This document shows, in pieces, positions 1-12,852 of a stretch of DNA of 64,000 bases. The stretch lies in the NCBI RefSeq assembly GCF_018991925.1, contig NW_024756914.1:3269848-3333847 (forward strand), given 5' to 3'. Within the stretch, counting starts at the first letter, position 1. Every line of letters begins with the position of its first letter. The notes under the pieces are model-generated. The model searched no databases and was not told the DNA's origin. It was given only the letters and a program-made list of their open reading frames with translations. The translations under genes were made by a program, and so were the position numbers. The DNA is from Homarus americanus. Lineage: Eukaryota > Arthropoda > Malacostraca > Decapoda > Nephropidae.

Positions 1-267
1 AGTAGACGCAAAGGTAGTGGGTAAGGTAAAAGTTACAGTAGAGTCTAAGACGTAGTTGTGGTAGAGTTTAGGGTAAGAGGTGCGGTAGTGTGTCGTGGAG
101 AGTCTTAAGTTAGAGCAACACGAGTCTAATGTTTACATGAGTCAGCAGTTTAAGAGACCCGGTCACAAAGAATCAGTAGACATACTCATGTAATCACCTC
201 CTCCAGCGACTGACTGCTGCAGGTGCCGAGGGAGAATACTGTTAAACGTAGAGGATGAGTGACTTAC

Positions 268-1127
268 CTGAGAACGAGGACGAGGGCCGGAAGGTTGCCT
301 GGAGGGTGGAGGTAGAGAGGGGCGTGGATGGTGGTGCCGGGGTGGAGGGGGGCACGGGGCACCAGTACGTGCACCAGGGGATCGGAGGACAGCTCTGTAG
401 CCGTGAGGGTCGAGGGTCAGCACCACCTCCCCTACAGGTGTCTCTGGCTGCACCGTCACTCTGGGGCCGACCTGGGCAGGGCCCCCGGCGTCTCTAGATG
501 CGCATTCACTGGGTCCTGGAGCCGTCCCCACCAGGTACGACACCTGCACGGCCACGCGGGGGATCTTGACGGTTGCACGGGTGTGTGGCGGCCACCAGCG
601 GGCGGGTACGGCCAGGGTTACGAGGCACGTAGCATCACCGCCCGTTTCGCCAGCTCCCGTAGGTGTACATGAGGCGGAGAGAGCGTCGGGACCGCGGCGG
701 GTAATGACGGTGACACAGACGTGAGGGGAGTGGTGACCTCTAGCCCCAGCACCGTGCACCAGGACACGTACTGCGGGGTGGGCACGAGTCACCTCCTTGT
801 TGACCAGATGGGCGGACACTTCCAGCTGGTGGGGCACGGAGGGCAAGTGCTGGCCCAGCCCTTCCATCTCTGTCACGTTGGTCGGTTCGTCGTCGGGAAA
901 TTCGGGAAGGACATAGCGGGCGGGCACCGTCTGCTTGGTGCTGAAGGGGCCATAGGTGGCACGGATGAGGGCTGGTCGCGTAGGGTCGAGTACCGTGAAA
1001 CGCTCCACGTCCAGCACCCCACCCTCAGTCTCCACCCCGGGACCCAAGCCTGAGAACACGTTCTCTTCCGGCCGCAGGAAGAACCCGCTGTCAGGGTTCT
1101 GGAAGTGCAGATCGACGGCGCTGGCGG
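268..1127 (-). CDS. TMEM132: TMEM132-family protein, first large extracellular exon (partial gene)
   Basis: Seen: the minus-strand reading frame enters at a 3' splice site (pyrimidine-rich tract then CATAG at 1128-1130) and leaves at a consensus donor, CAG/GTAAGT, at 262-270. The translation starts ASAVDLHFQ then SGFFLR. It contains ATYGPFSTKQTVPARYVLP, a segment with VRVLVHGAG followed by conserved-looking CVTVI, SASC and ATCLVTLAVPARWWPP, and then VQVSYLVG. Known: this block order is that of the N-terminal extracellular region of TMEM132 proteins (Drosophila detonator), type I membrane proteins with Ig-like domains linked to cell adhesion. Inferred: secreted side, downstream of the signal peptide exon at 31343-31421, with which the phase fits (one base plus two). 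Odd: family-like sequence (LVPRAPLHPG, then APLYLHPPG) runs to the donor in the +1 frame, so the frame changes between about 390 and 420. Remaining exons lie left of the window. Family assignment is strong; the orthologue within the family is not settled. Confidence 0.85.
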
Positions 1128-1413
1128 CTATGGGAGAGAAACAGAGATGTATTAGAGTAGCTCATACACATTAATTATATCCCTCAACCACTACACCCAA
1201 ACTACTGTCACCCATTACATCCAGTGTTTTTCCCTAGAGAGAGCAAAAAGATATTTCGCTTTTGATCTGTGAATTCAGTACACCGGTACACCTCTTACCT
1301 CACCCCCTCCCTCCCTACCCCTCACTGATTGGTAAACTTTCCCACACTCCTCCACCATCTCAACCTCCCTCTCGCCCTACTTCCCACCCTCGTCCCTGGA
1401 GTTCCCCTGCGTG

Positions 1414-1490
1414 ACCGTTAACGGAGCTCCGCGTGCCGGCCGATGACCACCACCGTTAACGGAGCTCCGCGTGCCGGCCGATGACCACCA
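1414..1490. repeat. 38-bp tandem duplication
   Basis: A GC-rich 38-bp unit beginning ACCGTTAACGGAGCTCC occurs twice in direct tandem with no visible mismatch, which suggests recent duplication. It contains the palindromic GTTAAC and GAGCTC. Confidence 0.85.
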
Positions 1491-1604
1491 CTGGCCACCA
1501 CCATGTTAGATTATTGATCACAGTAAAAACACGCACGCAGGCAAGCAGGAAGGCAGGCACAGAGGGAGGAGCTCACACGCATACCGCCACACAACCTTGC
1601 ATGC

Positions 1605-1845
1605 TTCCACAACACACAGCGACACATACCTCCACAACACACAGTGACACATACCTCCACAACACACAGTGACACATACCTCCACAACACAGCGACACAT
1701 ACCTCCACAACACACAGTGACACATACCTCCACAACACAGCGACACATACCTCCACAACACAGTGACACATACCTCCACAACACAGTGACACATACCTCC
1801 ACAACACAGTGACACATACCTCCACAACACACAGTGACACATACC
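1605..1845. repeat. 23-25 bp minisatellite
   Basis: About ten copies of a unit around CAGTGACACATACCTCCACA, varying by one extra AC dinucleotide (23 or 25 bp). The open frames across it on both strands are low-complexity artefacts. Confidence 0.88.
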
Positions 1846-1978
1846 CTCTCCCGCGTCCCCAACTAAGGCCTTGCCGAGACCAACACACCCAGTGAGAGGA
1901 ACACATTTAACAGCTCCTCCTGACGGCACAGCAAAGGACCTGTGTGACCCACTGGTGGCTCACGTGAATTAACCCCCT

Positions 1979-1981
<3 letters not shown>

Positions 1982-2012
<31 letters not shown>

Positions 2013-2037
2013 GTCCTCTCTAGGTTACAATATTGGA

Positions 2038-2103
<66 letters not shown>
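1982..2103. repeat. (CA)n followed by (TG)n, opposite polarity
   Basis: A (CA)n tract at 1982-2009 is followed after about 30 bases by a (TG)n tract at 2039-2103 on the same strand. The two tracts are self-complementary and could fold into a long hairpin with a 30-base loop. Confidence 0.9.
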
Positions 2104-2105
<2 letters not shown>

Positions 2106-2593
2106 TGAACAACAGTTGACCAATAAATGAAGACTAAGACGTCGACGAGTAACAAAGTCTTAAGAAAGTTACTGTGACTCGGACACTTCCATATCATGTT
2201 CCTCAAAAAGCGGCTCCAGGACAAGCACATAACATTACTTGGTGTTTCTCAATGTCTCACAATAACATCCCGGAAACACAGTCGTCCCCTATCACACACA
2301 GCCCTGCAATGGCACCCTAATGGAACTTACGTCAGACGGATGTTCGCTCCTACCATCCCGCAATGAGACCCTAATGGAAGTTACGCAAGAGGAAACGTTC
2401 GCCCGACTTGTGCCTGCAGTGGCGCGCCTCTTTTATGGCAGGAACATTAGGTCCAAGTCTCGTTAATGTTTTTATAGGCGGTGTGTCACAAGTTGGGCAA
2501 CGCTGTGGCCGCCAGAGCCCAACTTGTTCGCCTTTACTTGATGGTCGTGTGATGACGTCTGTGTTGTTTACCGCAGTGACCCCGACACATTAC

Positions 2594-2604
2594 ACACACA
2601 CACA

Positions 2605-2644
<40 letters not shown>
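2594..2644. repeat. (CA)n microsatellite
   Basis: A run of about 25 CA units, interrupted once near its start. Confidence 0.92.
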
Positions 2645-2645
<1 letters not shown>

Positions 2646-3246
2646 CTTGTAACATTTATTGAATAACATTTTTTTTTTTGTAGTGGACATGAACCAACTT
2701 GACCTGATAGTGCCTCTTCCTATCTCACATCAGCTACATCAATTTGACCTCGTGTGTGTTCATCCTCTCTCCTGGTGTTTTTGTTTTTCTACTGGATGAT
2801 TTTTTTTATATAATTCTAAAGGACTTTTTTTTATATTTTCACTGGGAACGTTTTTTTTCTGGAGGAAGTTTGATGCTTATGAAGGAGAGGGAACATACCC
2901 ACATAAACACACACACACATCACTACTAATACTACTGTTTTGCCTGAGGTGTCTCGACAGGGCCGTCCGCAGATGTTGCATATGTAGAGGGCTACATCTA
3001 GTGCGGGAGGGGTGGCCGCACTCACTCACTTACTCACAATCTGTATCAGTTTGTCTTTACAGTAAGTCCAAACTCTGTACTGACTGACGTAAAACCTGAG
3101 TCAGTGTGTCTCTGAGCTGATTGACTCAAAACCCGAGTCAGCAGGTCCTTACAGCAACTTGGTGGTTGGAAGGCTGGCGAATTTTTGTGTTATTGTTGCA
3201 GTGGACAAAAATGCAAATGTGGGTCGACAGTTTCAGATATGAGTGG

Positions 3247-3310
<64 letters not shown>

Positions 3311-3343
3311 ACATCTTTCCCAGTTTCTCATCTTCAGTTATGT

Positions 3344-3402
<59 letters not shown>
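3247..3402. repeat. (CA)n and (CT)n compound microsatellite
   Basis: CA repeats at 3247-3308 are followed after about 40 bases by CT repeats at 3348-3402. Confidence 0.92.
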
Positions 3403-3407
<5 letters not shown>

Positions 3408-3748
3408 TTTTTACATCATCTCTTAATCATAAAAAATTAAGGGAACGTCTCTACTTTGTCCAAAACTAAGGCCAAACTTTGTAAACCAAGTCCCAAGACA
3501 CTGAGTCCACCTTTTCTCTCTCCATCTCTGAGTTATCAAGGAAGAGACAGTGATAAAACAGAATGAAAGAAAGTGTAGAATAATAGAGATAATCACAGAC
3601 ACATATATAAACGAAGAGAGAGAGAGAGTTCAGCCTCTATTTTATGACACACTTTTATCACGTTCTCTGTCTCCTTATCCTCAGCTGAAGGGTTTATCAG
3701 CGTCTCATATTTTCCACACCTTTCTTAATTATCTTTCTCCCTTTCTCT

Positions 3749-3826
3749 CGTGTGTGTGTATGTGTGTGTGTGTGTATGTATGTGTGTGTGTGTGTGTGTG
3801 TGCGTGTGTGTGTGTGTGTGTGTGTT
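3749..3826. repeat. (TG)n microsatellite, interrupted
   Basis: TG repeats interrupted by TATG units. Confidence 0.9.
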
Positions 3827-4598
3827 GAGTTAAATAAAGATAAACACAAATAAAGTCAGAAAAGAACAACCATATTTACATACTAAGTCAATGTAAACTT
3901 GTATGACGATTTTTCTGAATAAATCCCTATCTCTCTGTCTATAAATAACACTCAAAGTAAATCTCAAAACTCTATATATAATTCAGATAAAAATACAAAC
4001 TCAAATATTTACTACAAAATAAAATCAATTAACACTAAAGGGAAATATTCATCATCCAACAAACACTTAGGAATCAGACCCTCCAAAAAACCATATAAAA
4101 GTATTCTCAATTAAACGTCAAGAAAAACATTTTAAAGACAAGACTGTGGGTCAAGACGTACACCCCAGACCTTCTCCCTCCCCCTCACCACTACTACCAC
4201 GAGGTATAAGAACTTCAAGCGCTACCAATCAGGTTTATTCTTAGTCTACCACCATTCTCCCACACCGACCCTCCTACACCCAACAACAACAACCACTCCC
4301 CTCCTTCCTCTTCCTCCTCCTACCTCCTCACCTCTCCTCCTCCTCCTCCTCCTCCTACCCCCTGCCTCAGAATCGTCAACCCGGTGAATCTTTGATCTCA
4401 ACACCGTGTCGCGACCAGGCCGACCAAATCAGTCCATGAGGTCGTACTTACATCCTCTCTCCTATTTCAGTGTTGTCCTGGTGTATACTCCCTGTTCTAG
4501 CCTCTGTTTTGGTTGATGTTCAGTGGAAGTCGAATTTTGATGGAGAGGAGGAGGAGGATGAGATCAAATTTTGGGGTAAGGATAATGGAAGTAGAATT

Positions 4599-4618
4599 TA
4601 ACCTAACCTAACCTAACC
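4599..4618. repeat. Short interstitial telomere-like run (CCTAA)n
   Basis: Three to four tandem CCTAA units, the complement of the arthropod telomere repeat TTAGG. Similar short runs are at 36264-36283, 53161-53171 and 63497-63562. Confidence 0.6.
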
Positions 4619-6431
4619 CCCAGGTAGAAATAAAGTGTAAATCAACAGGTGAAAATAAATATCAGTAACTCTAAATACAAAACATTAGGAAAGAAGAAAT
4701 AACAAAAACAGAGACACATGCGTCTGTTTGTTGCGCCACTACCCTACCGGTATTCAACGTACACCTGGCAGCACTGGAGCCTACACGAGCACACGCAAGA
4801 TAATTTGGATTTAAGTGAGACCTGTCCCTCGTGTGATTAACTAAGCCAAGAGTTCATTACCTGCATTGCTGTGTACCTCAACTAAACTCTAAGTAAGATA
4901 ACTAGTGTGTAATAACTTAATCTCGTGAGTAAGATAATCCCTTGATGGATATACCTTAAGTTCCTGAGTAAGAAAACCGTAACGTTATAACTTAAAAATA
5001 TTCCTCTGATAATATCTTTACCTTCACTAAATTCTTCTGTATCACCCCTGAGTACTATTAGATAATAAGTTATTATTACAGTATATTATAAACACGAAGA
5101 AAATAACACAATTCCATGGAGTACAATAACTTTGGCTAAATAATACGATATTCTTAACCTTCAAAATTAAACGTTGAATAAAATGACTTGGACAAAACAA
5201 TAGCGGCATTTTCAACCTTCCAAAATAAAATACAAACATTTTAAACAATTATAAACACAACCCACACAAAAAAAATGTATGCAACCACCAGGAGGGAAAC
5301 AAACAATACGAGAGTAAACACAGCATAATACAATACCTACAACAATCAAAAGAGAAAAATAACAACAATAAATACGATAAAACGAGAACAAACACAACAT
5401 TACACGATATCTACCATCAAAATATAACCAAAAACACAAACAAAACACAAGGTCATAGTGAAGGGTCCAACCATTCACCAGGACCGCGGGTTGATTTGTA
5501 TTCAGTTGTGGGAAACCGGGTGAAGATATTAAGACATTCCAACACCTGGCCGGGTCGGTGGCAGGATGACGGAGATAGTGGATGGTGGAGAAGAGCGGTT
5601 CAGATCCCCTTGTGGAGTATCCCATCTCTCTCCCCGACACCCTGGGTCATTTAGCAATAGCCTACACTCTCACCGGTACGATATAACCTACAATATCCCT
5701 CCACATGCGATAGTTTCATACTTTAAGGTCAAGGATACGATACTTTATTCTTACGATAATTTCTCACTTTATAAACTGATAGGAACGCTAACTTAACGAT
5801 CCATATGACAGTTTCTAACACAATAAACTTATGGGTACAATAACTGATCAATATTATTGGAAAAAAATCCCATCTAGGTTGAGAGTTATGGACATCACGG
5901 AGAGAGATACTCATCTGTAATGGTCCTAAACTCTCTTCGTGACACAAAAAAGTAAAATATGTGTGTTTAGATTCTTGAAATAGTTCACTAATTAGGTGCA
6001 ACTACACACCTCTACCTCATAATGACCATGATACATTCCTGCCGTACTTCATAACCACACACACACACAGTACAATAACTTACTGACTCTGTACGATATT
6101 TTATGTGTCTAAGGCGATGACTTAATGATAAAGTACCATAATTACTCAACCCATTACGACAGTTTACCGATCCAGTAATGGCCTTCCTAAGTACCTCTTG
6201 AGCTGAGACAACACTTATGTACTCCTGAGCTGAGATAACCTTGTTCATAACCCTCATGAGCTGAATGGAGAGAGAGAGAGAGAGGGGGGGGTGGGGTTGG
6301 TCTGGCCACGAAGGCTTTACAGAGACCAAAAGAATGTGAGGCTCCCTTTAGCACCTTTCCCTGACCCACTCACACCCATCACTGGCACTCCAAGCTAAAG
6401 TTCTTAGTTTTGGAGTTTTAGCTTGGGTGTG

Positions 6432-6462
<31 letters not shown>

Positions 6463-6598
6463 AGTAATATATGTGTATGCCTGTATGTGTGTGTGGGGGG
6501 GTTCAGATAACGACCAGGAAATAGAATAATCACGATAACGTTATTATCTTTACGTGTGTCTGTTTCCTATTTCCGAGTAGTTACCTGCATATTATATG

Positions 6599-6645
<47 letters not shown>
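6432..6645. repeat. (GA)n and (TC)n microsatellites in opposite polarity
   Basis: GA repeats at 6432-6458 and TC repeats at 6601-6645 are complementary to one another. Confidence 0.88.
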
Positions 6646-6646
<1 letters not shown>

Positions 6647-7857
6647 GTTATGTTGGTCACCTTCCTAAATCATCATGAAATTAGTCCATCCTTATATGTT
6701 TTCTTCTGGTGTCAGTCTAATCAACCTGAGTCATACGTCGACTTAAGTTAACTTGTCATTCTATGAAACATGGAAGGTTAGACAACAGGTCTCAAAACAG
6801 CGACCGAGAAGACAAAAAATTCGGCCTGGTCTTAATAGTTCATTAAGTTGTACGTGTGTGGTGGTCCGTGAGGCAGCCGGAGCTCCCAGGGAGCAGACAG
6901 CTGGTGAGGACTCCGAGGTCTGCCCTCAACACTTCTGGAGGTACGAGTATATATTTGGCATGTGAAGCAATTACAGGGGGGGTGGATAGAGGAAGGTCAA
7001 TTCTAGTGATATACAGAGGTGGAAACTTCACGTCAAAGGGCACAAAGACCATTAAAAGACTCCCAGAGGAGACCTTCAGGTCGACAGTGTGCGCTGGTGA
7101 CTACTGGATCCTAAGGCCATAAATATATTCCTTTGAGAAGTCTTCTCTTTTATAGTAATATTGGGGGCGAGGTACTAGGCTCTAAGGACCGTGCTGAGGC
7201 CCTTAATAGACTATTAAAGGTTTATCTTCCTAGGGAAACAATGGCGGTGTAAGGCGTGTGCAGGTACCCAAGGAACCAGAGTTACCTGGCGTGGTGTACA
7301 CTCACAAGAGACAATGGGGAGTTTTCAGGTCAAAAATCTTTCAGGTGTGTTCGGGTCCCAAAGGCTATTCATATTCTTTAAAATGTTTTCTCCCTGGAGG
7401 GAAGGATCTTCGCTTACGAAGACCAACGATCTCGCGGAATTCTTATTAAAGACCCACGTTATCGAAACACCGGATTTCGAAATCCACAAGGGAAGACCTG
7501 CATAAGAAACTAACGTCCCTCGATACTGCTGGACGGACCAATTTTCCCAACCGACCAATATATTAACCTTCCACACCGACTATTGGACAGATTAAAAATA
7601 CTGAATAATTTGCCGTAAAGTCCATACACTCCAAATATCCAAGACAAAAGACCGAAACCTCACAACAACACTTCCACAGGGCCAAAGATCCCAGTATTAC
7701 CCACCAAGATGAACCCTCCCACAGACCGCAATCCAGAGACACGACGATCTGTCTCAAATATTCAGAAGCAGCGGGAGATAAAACACACATCCTGGAGGAA
7801 GTGTTGGAAGACGTCACCCACACACACACACACACCGACTCTCCCAAACATCCCGTA

Positions 7858-7883
7858 GGAGGAGGAGGAGGAGGAGGAGGAGG
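7858..7883. repeat. (GGA)n microsatellite
   Basis: About eight GGA/GAG triplets. Confidence 0.85.
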
Positions 7884-8154
7884 AAGGAGTGGGTAAAACC
7901 TCATCACGGTCCTGTAGCAGTAATGCAGTTCCTGGTCGTCTTAATACCCAAAGATAAGGTCGTCTCTCCCGCCCCCTACACTTCCCCTCGCCATTACCCT
8001 CACGACCAGGGTTTCTGTATCCATTACGCGGTGGCGGCGTCGTGGCTCACTGGATCGGGTTACTGACAGGCCGTAGCGCGTAACCATAAAACCTGCGGCT
8101 TATACCGTCTATTGGTCGGCGTGGGTGTGTGTATGTGTGTAGGGCTTCCGGAAC

Positions 8155-8510
8155 TACCACCGCCACCATATTCCCACCATCCATCTTTATCACTACCACC
8201 ACCACTTCCACCACCATCCCCTTACCACTACCACTACTACTACCATCCCCTTACCACTACTACCATCATCCTCTGACCACTACTATCATCATCTCCTCAC
8301 CATCACAACCACTCACCTCACACACCTTACCTTATAATGTTTTATCTTTTGTTTTCTCTCTCTTCCTGCCTCTCTTCCCTTTCCCCTCTCCCCATGTATC
8401 TCTTCCTTTATCTCCTTTCCTGTATCTCTCCCTAGTTCCTCTCTCTATGAGCCTTTCCCTTCCAACACCACCACCACTTTCATCATCTCCAACACCCAAC
8501 CCAAACAACC

Positions 8511-8554
<44 letters not shown>

Positions 8555-9400
8555 GATCTTTCCTTCCATTCAATCTCAGTTTATCCCATAAACTTTACTC
8601 CTTCTCTTAAAAATAGTTCCCTACGTCTTTCTCTCTCTCCCTCCTTCTCTCCCTTGCATTCATTCTCTCACTTCCTTCTATTCATGTTCCCTATTGCACC
8701 CTTATTTCTTTCATTTAATCCCTCTCTTTATTTGTCCTTCGTTCCGTCTCTCCCTTCCATTCCCTCCCTCCCTTATACTCCCTCTCATTGCTCTCCCTCC
8801 ATTCATTACTTTATATCTTCCAATATATCTCCCTCTCCCCCATCTATCTCCCACTTTTCTTCTCCCTTCCAACATCAATTCTCACTCTCTTCCACAATCC
8901 ATGTTTTTTTCTTCATACAATCGTTCTTTCTTCTCCTCTCTCTCATCTCCTCTATTTCTTCTTCCCAGTTTAATATTCTTCCCATCTTTACTCCCATTCC
9001 TCCATTCACTCTCCTCTTTTCTCATCCCGTCGTTACTCTCTCTCACTCCTCATCTTTAACCTCCTTTCCCTCACACCTTTTCCTTCCATATCCTCCTCGC
9101 TTCCCTATTACCCCATCTTCTCTCTCTCCCCATTATCTCTTCTCCTCTTCCACCTTCTTCCCCTCCACACACACTCTCTCTCTCTCGTCAACTCCCCATA
9201 TCAACTATCAACCCCCAATAGACACTGTTCTTTACTTACAACCATGGGCAAGCAATTCCAGTACTCTACCTCCCACTCCTCCTCCTACCCCTCTCCCTTT
9301 TATTCCAGTACATTCCAGTGGCTTCCTGGAACTGGACTCCCCTCCCCTTTCCTCTCTCCCCCGTTTCAACCCTCCTCAATACAGCCAAGAAAAATAATAA
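8155..9400. repeat. Polypyrimidine-rich low-complexity tract
   Basis: About 1.2 kb of the plus strand is dominated by C and T, including a (TC)n run at 8514-8551 and (CCA/CTA)n-like sequence at 8155-8320. The 422-codon open frame here follows composition only (Ser, Pro, Leu, Phe) and is not called as a gene. Confidence 0.8.
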
Positions 9401-9566
9401 ACTATTCATATGTATTATGTATATCTTGACGCTTGGAACTTCAAAGGCTCACAGAATGCATTAGAGGTAAGTAATATTTTTGAACAAGTTAACAGCAGGA
9501 GGGAAAAAATGGACATATGTTTTGGCCCGAAGGCATTTATGAGATGAAGGATCCCTTGTATAATGT

Positions 9567-9605
<39 letters not shown>

Positions 9606-9631
9606 GGATGGATGGATGGATGGATGGATGG
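9567..9631. repeat. (CTGT)n then (GGAT)n tetranucleotide repeats
   Basis: Nine to ten CTGT units pass directly into about six GGAT units. Confidence 0.92.
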
Positions 9632-9737
9632 TTGGTGAGACATAGTAAGAACACAAAGCATCGTTACTTGAGGAAGCCTTGTAAGTAGATAACAAACTTT
9701 AGATAGAACGAAATAAGAGAGTATTATAAAGATATGG

Positions 9738-9809
<72 letters not shown>
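9738..9809. repeat. (GA)n microsatellite, about 35 units
   Basis: Perfect GA repeat. Confidence 0.93.
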
Positions 9810-9813
<4 letters not shown>

Positions 9814-10510
9814 TCCTAGTACAAAGGCGTCAACTCGTTTACCGAAAAATTAGATATCATAAATTTCCTCTAAACTTTGAAAACTAAAAAAAAATATCCC
9901 CCAAATATATAAAATACGCACCTAAAAATACCCGTAGAGAGTATAAGGGCAAAAGTATATATAAAAAAATCGTCGTAAAAACTGCTTACAATTTTCTTTA
10001 CTCTATTTGAAAGGATAAAGAAAGAAAAAGAAAGAAAGAAAGATAAGAGATAAAGAGAAAGAAGAAGCTAGTGTGCGTGGTAGTTATACAGTGGCGGCCG
10101 CTTTGTCTGAGCCACAAAGTAGGTAATTAGGGGCAAGTGCATGATATACCACATTGCATGACTACCCTCCTTTGCTCTCTCTCTCTTTCTCTCTCTCTCT
10201 GTCTGTCTGCCATGAGAAGTATTAAAATAGTGAAATATATCTTACAAAAGTCATAAGCAATATTTACCACCCGTGCCCTAATTTGCATATGGAGTTATCA
10301 ATACAAATAACAACATTATCCTTTCCTCGTAAGACTGTCAGGTGGGTCTTAAGACTTAACTTGACGATTATCCCAAGACCACACCACATAAAACTTCTTT
10401 ACTGAGAAATATCAAGTCTTTATTTTTTTCCCAAGTCATTTAAACTTTTGTATAATTTTTCAAGTAACAAGAGCAAGTGTTTCCGACTTTTTTGTGTGTG
10501 TTAATACAAC

Positions 10511-10558
<48 letters not shown>

Positions 10559-10706
10559 CTGAAATTTAACGGACTACACGAAGAGGTTACTCCGTTAGAT
10601 CAAGGTCCGTTAGAGGTGAAACTTCCATTTAAGGGACTACAATACAGTAAATCCGTTAAATGGAGGCTTGCCTGAAATATCACACGGACACAACGGACAG
10701 GTACAC

Positions 10707-10775
<69 letters not shown>
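10511..10775. repeat. (TC)n at 10511-10556 and (AAT)n at 10709-10775
   Basis: Two perfect tracts. The AAT tract has about 22 units. Confidence 0.92.
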
Positions 10776-10777
<2 letters not shown>

Positions 10778-10889
10778 CATCACCTCTGAAATATAAACAC
10801 GACGTCTGTAAACATATTGGCTATTAATAAAAAAGGTTCACCCACAACTACGTTTCGCTGATTAATGCTTCATCAAACAGTAATAAATA

Positions 10890-11173
10890 TACTAGATGAG
10901 AGAGGGGGAGGAGAGGAAAAAAGATAAGAGAGAAGAAGGGAAAGGAAAAATGGTAGAGGGAAGGAAGGGAGAGGATGAATGGTGAAGTGAGGGAGGGAGG
11001 GAGAGGATAAATGGTGAAGTGAGGGAGGAAGGGAGAGGATAAATGGTGAAGTGAGGGAGGAAGGAAGAGGAAAAAATGGTGAAGGGAAGTAAAAAAGGGA
11101 AAGGAAAATGGTGGAGAAAAAAAGAGTGGGGAACAAGAGGAAATAGCTGATTAGTGTAAGGAAGTGTTTGGCC

Positions 11174-11231
<58 letters not shown>
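10890..11231. repeat. Purine-rich minisatellite and (TG)n
   Basis: A 30-36 bp unit around GGTGAAGTGAGGGAGGAAGG is repeated four times at about 10970-11070 inside a polypurine tract. (TG)n follows at 11175-11231. Confidence 0.8.
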
Positions 11232-11233
<2 letters not shown>

Positions 11234-11885
11234 CATGTCCTTCCAGCTTTTTCCTTCTTGTGACCGTCGAAAACCCTTGATAGGATTTACAGATTTCCGT
11301 CAATTGAGTCTGGACAATATTGGTGTTCCAAGAGATCGGGAAGAAATAGATAAAAGATAAGATGAGATAACAATTGGTGATACAGTAAGTAGTATAGAGG
11401 ATTGTGAGACGTGAACACCGTGATTTTTAAACTAATATCACTGACCATCATGTTAATACGGATGATATATAAATGACTAAACAGGATAGACTATGTAAAT
11501 AAATGAAAGATAAATAAAGAGGAAAAAGTCTCTTAAGTGATGAAAGTAAGTGAAAAAAGACAAGGAAAAATATATATGAACGAGAATGAAGATATAATGG
11601 AAGACGTGAAATGTTTTGGATATCTGTGAGTGTGTGTGTGTCGGCAACCTGGACGAAGAATAATAAAGTAAACAACATAGTAATACACAAGGGAAGAAAA
11701 TAAATAGAAAAGAGAATGAAGAGAGAGAACCAAGGAGACAAAGATGGTGATCTAGAAAATCTTTGCTGAGTAGAAAATAATAAAACGAGTGTGGCAAAGA
11801 CGTAAGAGAAGAGATTAAGTTAGCAGCTACAGAGATGATATGTCTGTGACCAATGTGTGAGGTGGAAGAAAATTCAATCTTCCAA

Positions 11886-11950
11886 TCTAGCCGGGAATCG
11901 AACCCACGACCATTAATAGACAAGAGCAGGCGATGCAAACACCAGAATTA
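11886..11950 (-). repeat. tRNA-like sequence, probable SINE head
   Basis: The minus strand has a good B box (GGTTCGATTCCC) preceded by a 60-bp tRNA-like stretch with TGCATCGCCTGCTC. No full cloverleaf could be built by eye, so a tRNA-derived SINE head is likelier than a working tRNA gene. Confidence 0.4.
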
Positions 11951-12772
11951 TATAGCACAGTTACATCACACACACACACACACACACACTACGAAGTTGT
12001 TATGAGAACGTGACTGCAGAACCGCGCCACGATGTTCTTTTCTTTTTAATAGTTAAGAGTGGCGGAGCGAGAGGGACGCCATTCTTTTGTGTAGCTTACA
12101 GTGGTGTTATATACTGCACCATTCTTTTGAAAATATTACGAGAGAGAACACGCTTCCAGTTGCCAGGTTAAGCCTATTTTTGACCACTCACCCTAAAGCT
12201 TTTTTTTTATATACAAAACAATAAAAGAACTATAAAAAATATTACGGTTATTATCTTGTTCTTTTTACGACCACTGCACCCCTTACACCACGGCCAATTA
12301 CTGTAATATTTGGGGCGATATTTTGTTCACCTATTCGTCGAAGGGATACGGTGATGATTTCTTGTAATATATATTTTTTTCAAGGGATGTATTAATATAT
12401 TCTTACCACAAACTTCCCTCTCCTCTCCTACCACAACCCCTTCCTTCCTCTCTCCTCACCCATCCCCCCTTCTCTCCTTTCACACCCATCCTACAACAAC
12501 CCTTCCTTTCTCCTTTCCTCTCCTCTCCTCTCCTCGTCCTTTCTCCCTCTCTAGACACCCTCTTTGTAAAAACAGTTCTTTTCATCCTTATCAGTGGTGA
12601 GGTGGGCCCTTCACCTCCTCCTAGATGGTAGAGGAGGAGGGGAGGAGAGAAGAGGGGAGGGGCAAGCGAGAGAAAGAGACGGATTAAGAATGGGGGTATT
12701 ACTGAGGGTCGAGGGGTTGACGGGGAGAGGAAGTGAGGAGGGTGAGGAAACGAGGAATAGTTCAGTCACACC

Positions 12773-12852
12773 AGGTCACTCAATGGGTCATATTAGGTCA
12801 CTCAGCAGATCACATCAAATCACTCAGCAGGTCAGTGACTCATATCAGGTCA
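12773..12852 (+). promoter_or_regulatory. Cluster of AGGTCA-like half-sites, about 11-bp spacing
   Basis: AGGTCA or one-mismatch variants begin at 12773, 12785, 12795, 12807, 12818, 12829 and 12847. This is the nuclear-receptor half-site, and most spacings are 10-12 bp. It may be only a degenerate minisatellite. Binding is inference. Confidence 0.35.

Noticed and set aside
255..1053. Plus-strand open frames opposite the TMEM132 exon
   Set aside because: The minus strand gives a recognised family with splice sites; the plus frames are GC-rich shadows.
8129..9397. 422-codon open frame on the plus strand
   Set aside because: Ser/Pro/Leu/Phe composition follows a polypyrimidine tract; no domain, no splice or start context.
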